64,000 nucleotides of DNA from contig JAQTNK010000011.1 of the NCBI GenBank assembly GCA_028713915.1, positions 35,426-99,425 on the forward strand, read 5' to 3'. Made by a program: the position numbers and the translations under genes. Source of the DNA: Rhodocyclaceae bacterium (GTDB lineage: Bacteria; Pseudomonadota; Gammaproteobacteria; Burkholderiales; Rhodocyclaceae). The notes under the pieces are model-generated. The model had not been told where the DNA came from and did no database searches. It was given only the letters and a program-made list of their open reading frames with translations. Of the stretch, positions 1 through 9,186 are shown piece by piece (within the stretch, counting starts at the first letter, position 1; the number at the start of each line of letters is the position of its first letter).

Positions 1-2
1 CG

Positions 3-65
3 TTCGGCCCGGCGCTGCGGGCCGCGCGCCGCGTGGCGCTGGCGCAGCGGCGCCGGCTGAAATAA
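3..65 (+). CDS. C-terminal end of an upstream CDS (partial)
   Basis: Open frame from the left edge, ...FGPALRAARRVALAQRRRLK*, ending just before the next gene; too short for a family call. Confidence 0.3.
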   Translation, partial: FGPALRAARRVALAQRRRLK

Positions 66-75
66 ACTCGGGACC

Positions 76-1416
76 ATGAATCTCGGCGGTTTCTTCAGGC
101 GTCTCCTCGGCGGACAGTCCGCGCCGAAATCTGCTCCCGCGGCTGGCGTTCGGCCGGCGGCTTCGAGCCCGCCGGCGGCGGCGGACGCGCCGCGGACGAC
201 CGCCGCCATGCTGCAGCGCGAAGAAATGCTCGATGCGCGCGGCCGCCTTTCCGGCTATCGCTTCAGCTGCAAAGTCATCGATGCGCGCGCCCCGCTTGCC
301 CCCGGTGCCTATCTGGCGGCGCTGCGCGCGGCCAACGTGCGGGCTTTCGCCGAGCGGCGCCTGGCGGTGATCGCCGTGCACCTCAACGAATGGCTGAGCG
401 AGGATTTTGCCTCGCTGACCGGACCGCATACGGTGTTCCAGGTCGATGTGGCGCCGACGCTGGCGGTCACCGCCGACTGGCTCGCCGGCCTGCAGCGCAT
501 CCGGCAATGCGGCGCCGGGCTGGCGCTGTCGCGGCTCGAACACACGCCGGCGTTCGCCTCCGCGCTGGCGCTGGCGACGCTCGGCATCATCGATTTCTCC
601 GCCTACACGTTCGAGAATTTCGAGCGCACGCTGAAGCAGCTGCGCGCGGCTTTTCCGGGCCTCGCGCTGGCGGCGGAAAACGTCCGCTCCTGGCCCGAGC
701 GGCGGCTATGCGTGGCGCTCGGCGCCGAGTACGCGCTCGGCGACTTCCTGTCGTCGCCCGATCTGGAAGAACAAGGCGACAAGCTCAACGAAGGTCGGCT
801 GGTGCTGATCGAGATGCTGAATTTGCTGCGCAAGGACGCCGATCCCAACGCCCTGGCGCAGATGGCGAAGCGCGACCCGGGCATTGCCGTGCATCTGCTG
901 TCGATGGCCAACTCGCCGGTCTCCGGCCTGGCCAACCCGGTCGCCGGCATCGACCAGGCCATCATGGTGCTGGGACGCGAGATGCTCTACCGCTGGCTCG
1001 CCGTCTCGGTGTTCCGCGCCGGCAGCGGCAGCGACCGCGACGAAGCGCTGCTCGAAGTGGCGCTGGCGCGCGGTCGTTTCCTCGAACTGGTGGCGCTCGC
1101 CGTGGTGTCGAAGGAAGAAGCCGACGAACTGTTCCTGGTCGGCCTGCTGTCCTTCGCCGACGTCCTGCTCGGCGTGCCGATGGCCGAACTCGTCGCCAGG
1201 ATCAATCTGCCCGCGGCGGTCGAAGACGTCCTGCTGCGCAGCGAAGGCCGCTACGGCCGCTACCTGATGCTGACGCTGATGGTCGAGAAGGGCATTGCCG
1301 ACAAGGCGGCCGGCCTGGCGCTGGCGCTCGGCCTCGATCCGGAAACGCTCGACGCCTACCGCGGCGTCGCCGTCCTCTGGGCGGAAGAGGCGCTGCGCCA
1401 GGACAAGCGTCAGTAG
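76..1416 (+). CDS. EAL/HDOD-type signal transduction protein (YuxH-like)
   Basis: 446 aa; degenerate EAL-like N-terminal half followed by HDOD-like core (LNLLRKDADPNALAQMAKRDPGIAVHLLSMANSP...INQAIMVLGREMLYRWL style). Confidence 0.75.
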   Translation: MNLGGFFRRLLGGQSAPKSAPAAGVRPAASSPPAAADAPRTTAAMLQREEMLDARGRLSGYRFSCKVIDARAPLAPGAYLAALRAANVRAFAERRLAVIAVHLNEWLSEDFASLTGPHTVFQVDVAPTLAVTADWLAGLQRIRQCGAGLALSRLEHTPAFASALALATLGIIDFSAYTFENFERTLKQLRAAFPGLALAAENVRSWPERRLCVALGAEYALGDFLSSPDLEEQGDKLNEGRLVLIEMLNLLRKDADPNALAQMAKRDPGIAVHLLSMANSPVSGLANPVAGIDQAIMVLGREMLYRWLAVSVFRAGSGSDRDEALLEVALARGRFLELVALAVVSKEEADELFLVGLLSFADVLLGVPMAELVARINLPAAVEDVLLRSEGRYGRYLMLTLMVEKGIADKAAGLALALGLDPETLDAYRGVAVLWAEEALRQDKRQ

Positions 1417-1462
1417 GCCTTCGGCGCGGCGGCGCGGCCGGCGGCCGCAGGGCGATGGCGAG

Positions 1463-2746
1463 TCATGGCAGGAAGAGTTGCGCGGCGGCGGCGGGAGCGG
1501 AAGGAAAATAGAAATGCACGTAGGACGCGGTCAGGCGTGCGCGGCGATACACGGCTTCGCCGGCATGGCCGTCCGGCGTGACGGCGCGCACCAGCGGCGC
1601 GAGCGGCGTCTCGCTGCGCGAGAAATGGAACGTGTGGCCGCGCAAGCGTCCTTCCGGCAACGCCGCCTGCTGCAGGCCGAGCGCGGCGAGGCGCGGCTGC
1701 ATGGCGACGCGGCCCGGCAGCAGGCCGGCCAGGCGGTGGGCGCGGCCGTCGGCGTCGGCGAGGGTTTCGAACAGCGCCATCATGCCGCCGCACTCGGCGA
1801 GCAACGGCTTGCCGGCCTCGACGTGGGCGGCCAGCGCCTGCCAGAGATCGCGCCGCTCCGCCAGCCGCGCGGCGTGGAGTTCCGGATAGCCGCCGGGCAG
1901 CCAGGCGGCGTCGCACGCCGGCAGCGGCTCGCCGGCGAGCGGCGAGAAGAACGCGAGTGCGGCGCCGAGCTGCGCCAGGCATTCGAGATTGGCGGCGTAG
2001 AGGAAAGCAAAGGCGGCGTCGCGGGCGATGGCGATGCGGCGGCCGGCGAGGAGCTGCGGCAGGGCCGGCGGCGGCGCGGCGGCGAACTCCACCGCCGCCG
2101 GCAATTCCGCCAGGGGCGTCGTCGCCAGCGCGTCGGCGATGCGGTCGAGCCGCGCCGCGAGGTCGGGCAGTTCTTCGGCCAGCAGCAGGCCGAGATGGCG
2201 TTCGGGCAGCGCCAGCGCGTCGTCGCGCACCAGGTGGCCGCACCACATGAGGTCCGCCGGCAGGCCGTCGCGCAACATCGCGGCGTGGGCGGCGCCGCCG
2301 ACGCGGTTGGCGAAGGCGCCGCGGAACGGCAGTTGCGGCCGGTAGTGGGCGAGGCCGTAGGCGACGGCGCCGAAAGTGGCGGCCATCGCCGCGGCGTCGA
2401 TCACCGCCATCACCGGCAGCTTGAAACGCATGGCGATGTCGGCGGCGGCGGGCGCACCGTCGAAGAGGCCCATCACGCCTTCGACGATGACGAGGTCGGC
2501 CGCCGGCGCGGCGCGGGCGAGGCGCTGCGCGGCGTCGGTGTCGCCGCACATCCAGAGGTCGAGGTTCTCGCACGGCGCGCCGCTGGCGACGGCGTGGATC
2601 AGCGGATCGATGAAATCGGGGCCGCACTTGAAGACGCGCACGCGCCGGCCTTGCCGCGCATGCAGCCGGGCGAGGCCGGCGACGATGCTGGTCTTGCCCT
2701 GGCCCGAAGCCGGGGCGGCGACGAGGATGGCCGGACAGGCGGCCAC
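1463..2746 (-). CDS. cobB: Cobyrinate a,c-diamide synthase (CobB/CbiA)
   Basis: 427 aa; N-terminal ATPase ASGQGKTSIVAGLARLHARQGRRVRVFKCGPDFIDP and C-terminal amidotransferase motif PLLAECGGMMAL; GTG start overlaps the btuF stop. Confidence 0.9.
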   Translation of the reverse strand: MAACPAILVAAPASGQGKTSIVAGLARLHARQGRRVRVFKCGPDFIDPLIHAVASGAPCENLDLWMCGDTDAAQRLARAAPAADLVIVEGVMGLFDGAPAAADIAMRFKLPVMAVIDAAAMAATFGAVAYGLAHYRPQLPFRGAFANRVGGAAHAAMLRDGLPADLMWCGHLVRDDALALPERHLGLLLAEELPDLAARLDRIADALATTPLAELPAAVEFAAAPPPALPQLLAGRRIAIARDAAFAFLYAANLECLAQLGAALAFFSPLAGEPLPACDAAWLPGGYPELHAARLAERRDLWQALAAHVEAGKPLLAECGGMMALFETLADADGRAHRLAGLLPGRVAMQPRLAALGLQQAALPEGRLRGHTFHFSRSETPLAPLVRAVTPDGHAGEAVYRRARLTASYVHFYFPSAPAAAAQLFLP

Positions 2747-3594
2747 TAGAACGCCACGCCCGGCGTCGCCTTCACGCCCGCGGCGAAGGCCTGGATCGCC
2801 GCGCGCAAGTCGCGCAGCCCCATCAGGAGATCCGGACCGGGATGGATGAAGTGCTCGCCGTCGAGCGGCACGATGGCGATGCCGGGGCGCACGATGGCTG
2901 CGTTGCAGGCTTCGTCGCGACGGCTCTTGAGGACGAAGATGATGTCCGGGTGCAGGGCATCGAGCCAGCGCGGCAGCTCGCCGGGCGGGCCGTCGACGCC
3001 GAAGTTGCGGATGCTGTCGTGGTCGGCGACGACGTCGAAGCCGGCGCGGCTGAAGAGTTCATACAGCGTGGTGCCGCGGCCGAAGGAATACGGCGCGCCG
3101 CTGCAGGCCGACAGCACCAGCACGCGCCGGCCCTGGCCGCCGACTTGGGCGACGGCGGCGCGCCAAGCGACGGCGTAGCGGTCGACGCGGGCGTCGATGT
3201 CGGCGAGCCCGGCGGCGCGGCCGATGTCGCGCAGCATGGCTTCGACTTCGGCCATGCCGCGAAAGCCGCCGACGCGCAGCGCGACGGCGCCCTTCGGCGC
3301 GGCGGCTTGCCAGACGTCGGCCGCGGTCCAGTCCGGCGCGATCATCAGCTCGGGTTCCAGCAGCGCGATGCTGTCGGCATCGGGGTCGATGACGCCGCCG
3401 GTCTGCGGCAGCTCGCGCGCGTCGTAGCGGCTGACGCCGACGATGCACTGGCCCAGGCCCAGCCACTCGAGCGCGTGCGTGATGTAGGGCGACTGGCTGA
3501 CGATGCGCGGGCAGCCGGCGGCAGCCGCTGGCGCGGGCCGCGCCGCCAGCGCCAGCAGGCAGGCGACGAGAACGGCGTAAAGCGCGCGCGGCAT
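2746..3594 (-). CDS. btuF: Cobalamin ABC transporter substrate-binding protein (BtuF-like)
   Basis: Signal peptide MPRALYAVLVACLLALAARPAPAAAA followed by a periplasmic binding fold; within btu cluster. Start trimmed from the 320-aa ORF to the internal Met before the signal peptide. Confidence 0.8.
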   Translation of the reverse strand: MPRALYAVLVACLLALAARPAPAAAAGCPRIVSQSPYITHALEWLGLGQCIVGVSRYDARELPQTGGVIDPDADSIALLEPELMIAPDWTAADVWQAAAPKGAVALRVGGFRGMAEVEAMLRDIGRAAGLADIDARVDRYAVAWRAAVAQVGGQGRRVLVLSACSGAPYSFGRGTTLYELFSRAGFDVVADHDSIRNFGVDGPPGELPRWLDALHPDIIFVLKSRRDEACNAAIVRPGIAIVPLDGEHFIHPGPDLLMGLRDLRAAIQAFAAGVKATPGVAF

Positions 3595-3596
3595 GT

Positions 3597-4367
3597 TCAC
3601 TCCGGTATGAAAACGGGATAGGGCGCGCCGTCGAGCCGGCGCAGCGGGTGGCCATAGAGGCGCGAAAGATTGGGCGCCGTGACGATCTGCGCCACCGGGC
3701 CGGCGCACCAGTCGCCGTCGCCGTAGAGCAGCAGCGCCTGGCGGCAGTAGCGCGCGGCGAAGCCCGGGTCGTGCAGCACGGCGACGACGCCGGCGCCGGC
3801 CGCGGCACGCCGCGCCAAGAGTTCCATCTGCGCCACCTGGTGGTTGAGGTCAAGGTGCGCGAGCGGCTCGTCGAGCAGGTACAGGCGCGGCTCCTGCGCC
3901 AGCAGCGCGGCGATGCCGAGGCGCTGGCGTTCGCCGCCGGAGAGCGTCTGCACGTCGCGCGTGGCGAAGCCGGCCAGGCCGACGTCGGCCAGCGCGTTCT
4001 CGGCGATGCGCCGGTCGGCAGCGGACTCCCAGTCCCAGCGACCGAGGTGCGGATGGCGGCCGACGAGCACGGTTTCGAGCACGGTCGAGGCGAACGGGTC
4101 GTGGCTTTGCTGCGGCAGGTAGCCGCGCACCAGCGCCAGTTCGCGCGCCTTCGTTGCGGCGACGGCGCGGCCGCCGACGGCGACGCTGCCGGCCGTCGGC
4201 GGCAGCAGGCCGGCAACGGTGGCGAGCAGCGTCGACTTGCCGGCGCCGTTCTTGCCGAGAATCGCCCAGGACTCGCCCGGCATCACGCGCCAGTCGAGGC
4301 CGCGGCAGAGCATGCGCCCGCCGATGGCGACGTCGAGGCCGCTGGCCTCGAGCAATGCCGTCGTCAT
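3597..4367 (-). CDS. btuD: Cobalamin/iron-siderophore ABC transporter ATPase (BtuD-like)
   Basis: Walker A GKNGAGKST, signature LSGGERQRL, Walker B LYLLDEP. Confidence 0.9.
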   Translation of the reverse strand: MTTALLEASGLDVAIGGRMLCRGLDWRVMPGESWAILGKNGAGKSTLLATVAGLLPPTAGSVAVGGRAVAATKARELALVRGYLPQQSHDPFASTVLETVLVGRHPHLGRWDWESAADRRIAENALADVGLAGFATRDVQTLSGGERQRLGIAALLAQEPRLYLLDEPLAHLDLNHQVAQMELLARRAAAGAGVVAVLHDPGFAARYCRQALLLYGDGDWCAGPVAQIVTAPNLSRLYGHPLRRLDGAPYPVFIPE

Positions 4368-5362
4368 GATCGCGCGCCGGGCTGGCGGCCGAGCAAGAAC
4401 AGGAACACCGGCACGCCGAGCAGCGCGGTGAGCACGCCGACCGGCAGCTGCGTCGGTGCGACCACCGTGCGCGCCAGCGTGTCGGCGAGCACCAGCAGGC
4501 TGCCGCCGGCGAGCGCCGCGGCGGGCAGCAGCAGGCGCTGGTCGTTGCCGACGGCGAGCCGCACCAGGTGCGGCACCACCAGGCCGATGAAGCCGATGCT
4601 GCCGGCGGTGGTGACGGCCACGGCGGTGAACAGCGAGGCCAACACATAGGCGATGCGCTTCAGGCGCGGCACGACGACGCCGAGCGATGCGGCCAGCGCT
4701 TCGCCGCGCGCCAGCAGGTTGAGCTCGCGCGCCACCGGCAGCGTGGCGATGAGCCCGAGCGCCAGCACGGCCAGCGCCGGGCGCGCATCGACGATCTGGC
4801 CGGCGTCGCCCATCAGCCAGTAGAGCATGCCGTGAAGTTGCCGCTCGGGCGCCACCGAAAGGATCAGCGCGACGACGGCGCCGCAGCCGGCGGCGACGAT
4901 GACGCCGGTGAGCAGCAGGCGCGTGCGCGTCCAGCTGCTGTCGCCGTGGGCGAGGCCGAACACCAGCAGCGTGGCGAGAAAACTGCCGGCGAAAGCGCCG
5001 AGATTCACGAAGGCGAGCGCCAGCCCGGCCAGCATCGCGGTCAACGCGCCGACGGCGGCGCCGCCGGAGATGCCGAGGATGTAGGGATCGGCGAGCGGGT
5101 TGCGCAGCAGCACCTGCATCAGCGCGCCGGCCAGCGCCAGCAGGCCGCCGCAGGCGAAGGCGCCGAGCGTGCGCGGCAGGCGCAGGTGGCGCACGACTTC
5201 GGCGCCCATGGCGCCCTGGCCGCCGTCGCCGCCGGCGAGCGCCGCGAGCACGTCCGCCAGGCTGAGGGAAAGGCTGCCCACCGCCAGGCTCAGCAGCATG
5301 CTCGCCGCCGCCAGCAAGGCGAGCGCGGCGATGACGGCAAGCGCGCGGCGGCGGTTGGGCAT
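4364..5362 (-). CDS. btuC: FecCD-type ABC permease (BtuC-like)
   Basis: 332 aa, multiple TM segments, LRLPRTLGAFACGGLLALAGALMQ and GSIGFIGLVVPHLVR motifs; overlaps btuD by 4 bp. Confidence 0.9.
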   Translation of the reverse strand: MPNRRRALAVIAALALLAAASMLLSLAVGSLSLSLADVLAALAGGDGGQGAMGAEVVRHLRLPRTLGAFACGGLLALAGALMQVLLRNPLADPYILGISGGAAVGALTAMLAGLALAFVNLGAFAGSFLATLLVFGLAHGDSSWTRTRLLLTGVIVAAGCGAVVALILSVAPERQLHGMLYWLMGDAGQIVDARPALAVLALGLIATLPVARELNLLARGEALAASLGVVVPRLKRIAYVLASLFTAVAVTTAGSIGFIGLVVPHLVRLAVGNDQRLLLPAAALAGGSLLVLADTLARTVVAPTQLPVGVLTALLGVPVFLFLLGRQPGARS

Positions 5363-5368
5363 GGCGGG

Positions 5369-7264
5369 TTATTTCGGCAGGTAGCGGAAGCCGACGAAGA
5401 GGTTGGCGCCCGGCGTGTTGAAGCCCTGCACCAGTTCGTAGCGTCGGTTGAACAGGTTATTGATTCGACCCACGAGGGACCAATCGCGCCCCAGCGCATG
5501 CCTGCCGTCGATATTCACCAGGCCGAAGCCGGCCATGGTTCGCGTATTGGCCGCGTCGTCGAAGCGCGGCCCCGTGGCGACCAATTGCGCGCCGGCGTCC
5601 CAATTGCCGCCATCGTAGCGCAGCTCGGCCGTGCCGTGCTGCTTGGCGCGGCGCATCAGGTAGAGATTGGTATCCATGTCCCGGGCGCTCAAGGCATCGT
5701 AGGCGATGCGCGTTTTCCAGCGGCCGAAGGCGTCGCTGTAGGCGACGGTGTCGCCCTTGAGCATGGCGCGACCGACATTGACGGTGGTGATGAAGAAGGC
5801 CGGCGCGGCGGCGTCGCCGAAGGTGATCAGGTCGCTGACGCGGTTCTCGAAGTGGGTCAGGCTGACGCGTCGATCGCCCTCTTCGTAGACGATGCCCGCC
5901 TCGCGGTTGCGGGCGCGTTCGGGTCGCAGGTTGGGATTGCCGACGTAGAACGTCGAGAAATCGACGGGCCAATAGAGGTCGTCGAAGGTCGGGGCGCGAT
6001 AGGCCGTGCCGGTTGCCAGCGATGCACGCCAGGCGGACGTGAGCTGGTAGCCGTAGGCGAACGATCCGGAACTATGGGCGCCGAATTGGGAGATGTCGTC
6101 GCGGCGGGCGCCGACCTGCAGCGAGTGCTTGCCGAACCAGGCCTGGTAGCCGGCCAGGAAGGAGTTGGTGGTGCGTTCGCCGACGGTGAAGGCGACGGCA
6201 TTCGAGTCGACTCTTTCGGCGCGCCGCTCGGTCGCCAGCATGATCTTGCCGGCATCGGTGACGATGTCGTTCTGCCAGGAGAACTGGTCCTGGACGGTGC
6301 GGAAGCTTTGCCCGCCGACCGTGCCGGCGAGCGGATCGAGGCTGTAGCTGGTCATGCTGTCTTCGCTGCGGCCGATCCGCAACTGGCTGGTCCAATGCGG
6401 CAGGAAGCGATCGCGCGCATGGACCGAATAAGAACTGAGGGTCTGCGTCTGATGGTTGTCGAAAGCGTTGGTGCAGACCGTGAACGTCGGATCGCAGTTG
6501 GCGGCATCGTAATGGGTCTTGCCGTCGCTGTAGAAGACGTCGGCGCCGATCTCGTGATCGCTGGCGATGCGTTGCGCGACGCGCGCACTGAAATTGCGGT
6601 TGTCATAGCCGTCGCGGTCGGGATTGAAGCCGTACGCGCCGGGCTTGGTGGCCGAGAAGCCGCCGCTATGGAGGTAGCCGGCGTCGAGGTTGAAATTCGT
6701 GTCGCCGACGGCGCCGCCGTAATTGACGCTGCCGCTGTCGGTGCGATAGCTGCCGACGCCGAAGTCCGCGGCGACGCGCGGCGCGCCGGTGCTCTTGCGG
6801 GTGAAGATCTGGATGACGCCGCCGATGGCGTCGGCCCCATAAAGCGCGCTGGCCGGGCCGCGCAGGATTTCGATGCGCTCGACCTGGTTCAGCGGCAAGT
6901 GCTCGAAGGCGGTGGTGCCGACCGTGGCCGACGACAGGCGCTGGCCGTCGAGGAGGACCACCGTATGTTGCGGACTGCTGCCGCGGATGCTGACGGACGC
7001 CACCGCGCCGGGTCCGCCGTTGGTCCAGATCTGGACGCCGGGCTGGGCCTGCAGCACCTCGGCCAGCGTGGACTGGCCGGACCGTTCGATATCGTCGCGC
7101 GTGATGACACTGACGTCGCTGAGAATTTCGCTGGCGCGCGTCGGGGTGCGCGTCGCCGTGACGACGACGGCGGCATCGTCGGCGGCCTGTGCGGTGGCGA
7201 TGAAGGCATTGGCAAGAGCGACCGCGAGCGCGGTGCGGAAAAGAGGGCAAGGCATGATGGACAA
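5369..7264 (-). CDS. btuB: TonB-dependent vitamin B12 receptor (BtuB-like)
   Basis: Signal peptide, TonB box-like VVVTATRTPTRASEIL, plug domain (VQIWTNGGPGAVASVSIRGSSPQHTVVLLDGQRL), C-terminal aromatic beta strand; preceded by cobalamin riboswitch. Confidence 0.9.
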   Translation of the reverse strand: MSIMPCPLFRTALAVALANAFIATAQAADDAAVVVTATRTPTRASEILSDVSVITRDDIERSGQSTLAEVLQAQPGVQIWTNGGPGAVASVSIRGSSPQHTVVLLDGQRLSSATVGTTAFEHLPLNQVERIEILRGPASALYGADAIGGVIQIFTRKSTGAPRVAADFGVGSYRTDSGSVNYGGAVGDTNFNLDAGYLHSGGFSATKPGAYGFNPDRDGYDNRNFSARVAQRIASDHEIGADVFYSDGKTHYDAANCDPTFTVCTNAFDNHQTQTLSSYSVHARDRFLPHWTSQLRIGRSEDSMTSYSLDPLAGTVGGQSFRTVQDQFSWQNDIVTDAGKIMLATERRAERVDSNAVAFTVGERTTNSFLAGYQAWFGKHSLQVGARRDDISQFGAHSSGSFAYGYQLTSAWRASLATGTAYRAPTFDDLYWPVDFSTFYVGNPNLRPERARNREAGIVYEEGDRRVSLTHFENRVSDLITFGDAAAPAFFITTVNVGRAMLKGDTVAYSDAFGRWKTRIAYDALSARDMDTNLYLMRRAKQHGTAELRYDGGNWDAGAQLVATGPRFDDAANTRTMAGFGLVNIDGRHALGRDWSLVGRINNLFNRRYELVQGFNTPGANLFVGFRYLPK

Positions 7265-7387
7265 GACTCCCGTGGCGGCGAACGTCCCCGTACGCCGGTA
7301 TTGCGGAACGGCTGCGGGCGGGGAGGAACGCGAAGGCGGCGCAAGGCCGCCGGCGCATCGCCACCCCGCGACACATCCACTGTTTTG

Positions 7388-7567
7388 TCCACGGCCGGTC
7401 TCCGGGCTCGCAAGTCTTGAACCGCCGCCTTCCCGGGATTATCCCAGTGGCATAATGGCGATTCCACACTCGCTTACCGTTGCGGGGGCAGCGCCGGAAT
7501 TGCGCGAAGTTCGCGCGCACCGGCTTCCCGTTTCACCCTTGCGCCTGAGAGGCGGATTAGGCACCGT
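7388..7567 (-). promoter_or_regulatory. Cobalamin (AdoCbl-type) riboswitch upstream of btuB
   Basis: Reverse strand has GGTGCC-TAATCCGCC...GAAACGGGAAGCCGGTGC...GCGCTGCCCCCGCAACGGTAAGCGAG...ATGCCACTGGG (B12-box-like core) immediately 5' of btuB; boundaries approximate. Confidence 0.9.
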
Positions 7568-7702
7568 GGACAGCGCGCGCAGTCTAGCACGGGCGCTTCA
7601 TGCCGCTGCCGGCGGCGCCGCCGGGCTGTTGCTGCGCCACCTTCACATCGCCGCCTTATTGCTTGACCGAAAACGCTTTTTCTCGCACACTTGCGACCCA
7701 TC

Positions 7703-7897
7703 ATGGATGCCGATCTCACCAAGCTCGAAGCGAAAATCGAGGCCGTCGTGGCGTTCTGCCAAAGCATGCGCGAGGAAAATCGCGAGCTGCGCAGTCGCGT
7801 CACCGAGCTCGAAGGCGAGAAGCAGGTGCTCGCGGCCAAGATCGACACGACGCTCGAGCGCCTCGAAGCGCTGATGGATCGGTTGCCCAATCAATGA
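7703..7897 (+). CDS. Small coiled-coil protein, ZapB-like/TIGR02449-type
   Basis: 64 aa heptad-rich: MDADLTKLEAKIEAVVAFCQSMREENRELRSRVTELEGEKQVLAAKIDTTLERLEALMDRLPNQ; directly upstream of zapA with 4-bp overlap. Confidence 0.7.
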   Translation: MDADLTKLEAKIEAVVAFCQSMREENRELRSRVTELEGEKQVLAAKIDTTLERLEALMDRLPNQ

Positions 7898-8202
7898 GCA
7901 CGCCCACGCTCGACGTCACGCTGCAGGGACGTCCCTACAGCATCGCCTGCGCCGCCGAGGAGCGCGAGGGGCTGCTCGAAGCCGTGGCGCTGCTCGACGC
8001 CAAGATGGCGGACATCGCGAAGAAGACGAAGAGCAGTGGCGAACGCCTGGCCGTGATGGCCGCGCTGAATCTTGCGCACGAATTGACTTCGCTCAAGAAA
8101 TCGCCGGCCGCGCCTCTTGATACCGCCGACGTGAAGCGTAGAATCCAGGCCATGGAGGCGCGCTTGGAAGCCGCTCTGGCGCAACAGGAAGACCTGTTCT
8201 AG
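7894..8202 (+). CDS. zapA: Cell division protein ZapA
   Basis: MSTPTLDVTLQGRPYSIACAAEEREGLLEAVALLDAKMADI...RLAVMAALNLAHEL; zapA-ssrS order is common in proteobacteria. Confidence 0.9.
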   Translation: MSTPTLDVTLQGRPYSIACAAEEREGLLEAVALLDAKMADIAKKTKSSGERLAVMAALNLAHELTSLKKSPAAPLDTADVKRRIQAMEARLEAALAQQEDLF

Positions 8203-8225
8203 AGCATCCCGGCGTCGCCCGAGGA

Positions 8226-8412
8226 ATCCCCTGCGGTGTTTGTTACGGCCATATATTCCTTGAACCAATGCTAATTGGCATCGGCTGCGGACCAAGACAC
8301 TGCTGTTGTGAGCGCCCCTCGTGGGCGCACCTGATGCGGTAGGAAAGCGGCCACTCTGGACCCAGGTTCAGGATGCCGGCCGAAGCGGCACACGCGGGGG
8401 ACCTGATTCGAA
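8226..8412 (+). ncRNA. ssrS: 6S RNA
   Basis: Characteristic blocks CCCTGCGGTGTTTGTTACGGCCATATATTCCTTGAACCAATG...GCGGACCAAGAC...GCGCCCCTCGTGGGCGCACCTGATGCGGT...; located just 3' of zapA. Confidence 0.88.
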
Positions 8413-8439
8413 GCGCGGCACATACCGCGCTTTCTTTTT
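8411..8439 (+). terminator. Rho-independent terminator after 6S RNA
   Basis: AAGCGCGG-CACATA-CCGCGCTT followed by TCTTTTT. Confidence 0.75.
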
Positions 8440-8451
8440 GGGCCGCAGAGC

Positions 8452-9186
8452 ATGCAGGAAGCGCCATCCATCGATCATAGTTTTGGCCGCCATCGCGTCA
8501 GCGTGGACGAGCGCAAGGGCCGCATCCGCCGCGTCTTCGAAGCGGTCGCGCCGCGCTACGACCTCATGAACGACCTCTTGAGCTTCGGCATCCATCGGCT
8601 GTGGAAGCGCCGCCTGGCGCGCCGCTGCGCCGCGCTGCGCGGCCGCATCGTCGATCTCGCCGGCGGCACCGGCGACGTGGCGCGCCTGCTGCTCGGCGCC
8701 GGCCGCGACGTGCTGGTCTGCGATCCGAGCCTGGCGATGATGGCGCAGGGCCGCCATCGCGGCGGCGCGAGGGAGGACATCATGTGGCTCGCCGGCGAAG
8801 CCGAGGCCTTGCCGTTTGCCGCTGCCAGCGTCGACCTGCTGACCATTTCCTTCGGCTTGCGCAACGCCACCCGGCTCGAGGCGGCGCTGGCCGAAATCCG
8901 CCGCGTGCTCAAGCCCGGCGGCCGCTTCGTCTGCCTCGAATTCTCGCGGCCCTACCGCTGGTTCGCGCCGCTGTACGACCTCTACTCCTATCTCGTGATT
9001 CCGCGCCTGGGCGCGGCCGTGGCGCGCAATCCCGAAGCCTACGAATATCTCGTCGATTCGATTCGGCGCTTTCCCGACCAGCGCGGCTTCGGCACGCTGA
9101 TGGAGAAGGCGGGATTCGACGCGGTGCGCTGGGAAAATGTTTCCTTGGGCATCGCGTGCCTGCATTTCGGCGAGGTGCCGCAATGA
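8452..9186 (+). CDS. UbiE/MenG-family methyltransferase (demethylmenaquinone methyltransferase-like)
   Basis: FEAVAPRYDLMNDLLSFGIHRLWKR, SAM motif VDLAGGTGDVA, ISFGLRNATRLEAALAEIRRVLKPGGRFVCLEFSRP; UbiE/COQ5 signature. Confidence 0.9.
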   Translation: MQEAPSIDHSFGRHRVSVDERKGRIRRVFEAVAPRYDLMNDLLSFGIHRLWKRRLARRCAALRGRIVDLAGGTGDVARLLLGAGRDVLVCDPSLAMMAQGRHRGGAREDIMWLAGEAEALPFAAASVDLLTISFGLRNATRLEAALAEIRRVLKPGGRFVCLEFSRPYRWFAPLYDLYSYLVIPRLGAAVARNPEAYEYLVDSIRRFPDQRGFGTLMEKAGFDAVRWENVSLGIACLHFGEVPQ

